Source of the DNA: Alcanivorax sp. DP30 | Lineage (GTDB): Bacteria; Pseudomonadota; Gammaproteobacteria; Pseudomonadales; Alcanivoracaceae | Assembly (NCBI RefSeq): GCF_009882945.1 | Contig: NZ_WTUY01000002.1 | Coordinates: 560,927 to 624,926, forward strand | Direction: 5' to 3' | Length of the DNA: 64,000 bases | In this document: piece after piece, positions 62,746 through 64,000 of the stretch | Layout of the letters: every line of letters starts with the position of its first letter | Position numbering within the stretch: the first letter of the stretch is position 1 | Program-made: the position numbers and the translations under genes | The notes under the pieces: generated by a model | The model's database searches: none | Told to the model about the DNA's origin: nothing | What the model saw: only the letters and a program-made list of their open reading frames with translations

Positions 62746-63911
62746 CCGCGCTCCTTGATCAGACGGCAGGCCAGATTCCGCGCCTGCCGGTCAATATCCA
62801 TGACGGCATCCACATCCACGCATTGAGGCGCGTGCTGCTTAGCCAGTGTTTGTTCCACAACCGCCGGAATGCCCATGAAATCCAGCTTCCCGGCAAGGAA
62901 TGCGGCCACCGCCTCTTCATTGGCGGCGTTGAGCACTGCTGTTGCAGTCCCCCCGGTTTCCATGGCGGCGCGAGCCAGTGCCAAACAGGGAAACCGTGAC
63001 GTATCAGGACGCTCGAAATTCAGCCCCGCCAGCTGGGAAAAATCCAGGCGCTGCGCGCCCGATTCTACCCGCTCCGGCCAGGAAAGGCCGCAGGCGATAG
63101 GGGTGCGCATGTCCGGTGTCCCCATTTGCGCCAGCACCGAGCCGTCCCGGTAGGCCACCATGGAATGCACCACACTCTGCGGATGCACCACCACATCAAT
63201 CTGGCTGGGAGCCACATCAAACAGCCAGCAGGCCTCGATGAATTCCAGGCCCTTGTTCATCAGGGTGGCAGAATCCACGGAAATCTTTGGTCCCATATCC
63301 CAGTTCGGATGTTTAACCGCCTGGGCCGGCGTCACCTGTTCCAGCTGAGCAGAAGTGAACTCCCGGAATGGACCACCGGATGCCGTCAACAGCAACTGTT
63401 CTACCCCGGCATTGACGCCTTCCGGGGGCAAGCACTGGAAAATGGCGTTGTGCTCTGAATCCAGCGGCAACAAGGTTGCGCCACTTTCATGGACCGCATC
63501 CATGAACAGGGCACCGGTTACCACCAGAGCTTCCTTGTTGGCCAGCAAAACACGTTTGGCCGCCTTTACCGCTGCCAGAGTGGGCCGTACACCTGCCGCC
63601 CCCACAATGGCCGCCACAACGGTATCAGCCTGTTCGTGAGCGGCCAGAAAAGACAGGGCGTCATGCCCTGCCAGCACCTCTGTTTCCGACCCGGCAGCGC
63701 GCAGATGGTTCCACAGTTTCTCTGCGGCCTGCTCGTCAGTCAGGGCCGCAAAGCGTGCCCCCGTGGCCAGGCACTGCTCAGCCAGCCGCTCCCAGCGGGA
63801 GCTGGCCGTAAGGGCAAAAATTTCATAACGATCCGGGTGGCGGGCAACCACATCCAGCGTCTGCTGGCCAATGCTTCCCGTTGCGCCCAGCACCGTGATC
63901 CGCTGTGTCAC
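62739..63911 (-). CDS. dxr: 1-deoxy-D-xylulose 5-phosphate reductoisomerase
   Basis: Second and committed step of the MEP isoprenoid pathway. 390 residues. NADPH-binding VLGATGSIGQQTLDV at the N-terminus, LLANKEALVV, and the substrate-site LPLDSEHNAIFQCL. GTG start at 63911, overlapping the cdsA stop as GTGA. Confidence 0.97.
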   Translation of the reverse strand: MTQRITVLGATGSIGQQTLDVVARHPDRYEIFALTASSRWERLAEQCLATGARFAALTDEQAAEKLWNHLRAAGSETEVLAGHDALSFLAAHEQADTVVAAIVGAAGVRPTLAAVKAAKRVLLANKEALVVTGALFMDAVHESGATLLPLDSEHNAIFQCLPPEGVNAGVEQLLLTASGGPFREFTSAQLEQVTPAQAVKHPNWDMGPKISVDSATLMNKGLEFIEACWLFDVAPSQIDVVVHPQSVVHSMVAYRDGSVLAQMGTPDMRTPIACGLSWPERVESGAQRLDFSQLAGLNFERPDTSRFPCLALARAAMETGGTATAVLNAANEEAVAAFLAGKLDFMGIPAVVEQTLAKQHAPQCVDVDAVMDIDRQARNLACRLIKERGC

Positions 63912-64000
63912 AGGCTGCCTCCCGGCAGACCAAACCAGTTGAAGCCGGCCAGAGCAATAGGCATGGCCGCAGTGACACTGTCGATTCTGTCCAGCATGCC
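63908..64000 (-). CDS. cdsA: phosphatidate cytidylyltransferase, C-terminal end only
   Basis: Last 30 residues of a gene that enters from beyond the window. The fragment GMLDRIDSVTAAMPI is the conserved CdsA C-terminal signature, and cdsA directly before dxr is the usual order. Makes CDP-diacylglycerol for phospholipids. Confidence 0.85.
   Translation of the reverse strand, partial: GMLDRIDSVTAAMPIALAGFNWFGLPGGSL

Overview
The window reads as chromosomal core DNA of a marine-type gammaproteobacterium. Gene order matches the Pseudomonas/Oceanospirillales arrangement: tig-clpP-clpX-lon-hupB-ppiD; folD-glnS-ppiB-lpxH; accA-tilS-pyrG-kdsA-eno-ftsB-ispD-ispF-truD-pcm-nlpD; cdsA-dxr-rseP-bamA-skp-lpxD-fabZ-lpxA-lpxB-rnhB-dnaE. 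Protein sequences and the paired alcohol-oxidising GMC enzymes fit Alcanivorax or a close relative best. This is a judgement from family knowledge, not from a database search.

Layout. 1-9 kb, plus strand: the 3' part of a lytic transglycosylase (MltD-like lipoprotein) overlapping two tandem YejA-type solute-binding proteins and the permease/ATPase genes yejB, yejE and yejF. 9.1-9.9 kb: fabI. 10-19 kb, minus strand: tig, clpP, clpX, lon, hupB, tRNA-Asp, ppiD, the protein-folding and proteolysis island, with a good sigma-32-like promoter before clpP. 19.3-19.7 kb: a tRNA operon Pro-Arg-His with a near-consensus promoter. 19.8-26.4 kb: folD, glnS, two cyclophilins, lpxH, miaE and an LpxL-family acyltransferase. 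26.6-29.2 kb: acnB. 29.4-35.9 kb, minus strand, is the accessory part: acyl-CoA thioesterase, iron-type alcohol dehydrogenase, and two paralogous pairs of Tat-signal small subunit plus GMC flavoprotein. 36-46 kb, minus strand: a cation efflux transporter, nlpD, a DUF368 (PopT-type) membrane protein, pcm, truD, ispF, ispD, ftsB, eno, kdsA, pyrG. 46.3-50.7 kb: recQ, tilS, accA. 50.9-64 kb: dnaE up to the last codons of cdsA, one tightly packed envelope and lipid A operon.

How the genes work together. Most of the window is envelope biogenesis (lipid A: lpxA, lpxB, lpxD, lpxH, lpxL-like, kdsA; outer membrane proteins: bamA, skp, ppiD, rseP; peptidoglycan: mltD, nlpD, DUF368, ftsB; isoprenoid precursors: dxr, ispD, ispF) combined with proteostasis and central metabolism.

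Four points deserve a second look. (1) mltD overlaps the tandem yejA genes, which suggests a peptidoglycan-fragment recycling operon. (2) Two GMC oxidoreductase systems may be exported by the Tat signal of their small subunits, with no cytochrome partner nearby. (3) Composite intergenic repeats sit against stop codons: similar GC-rich hairpins are flanked by inverted arms whose sequence differs from copy to copy. (4) Genes expected from conserved order (cysS, surE, rpoS) are absent from their usual places. No CRISPR array, insertion sequence, prophage or rRNA was seen.
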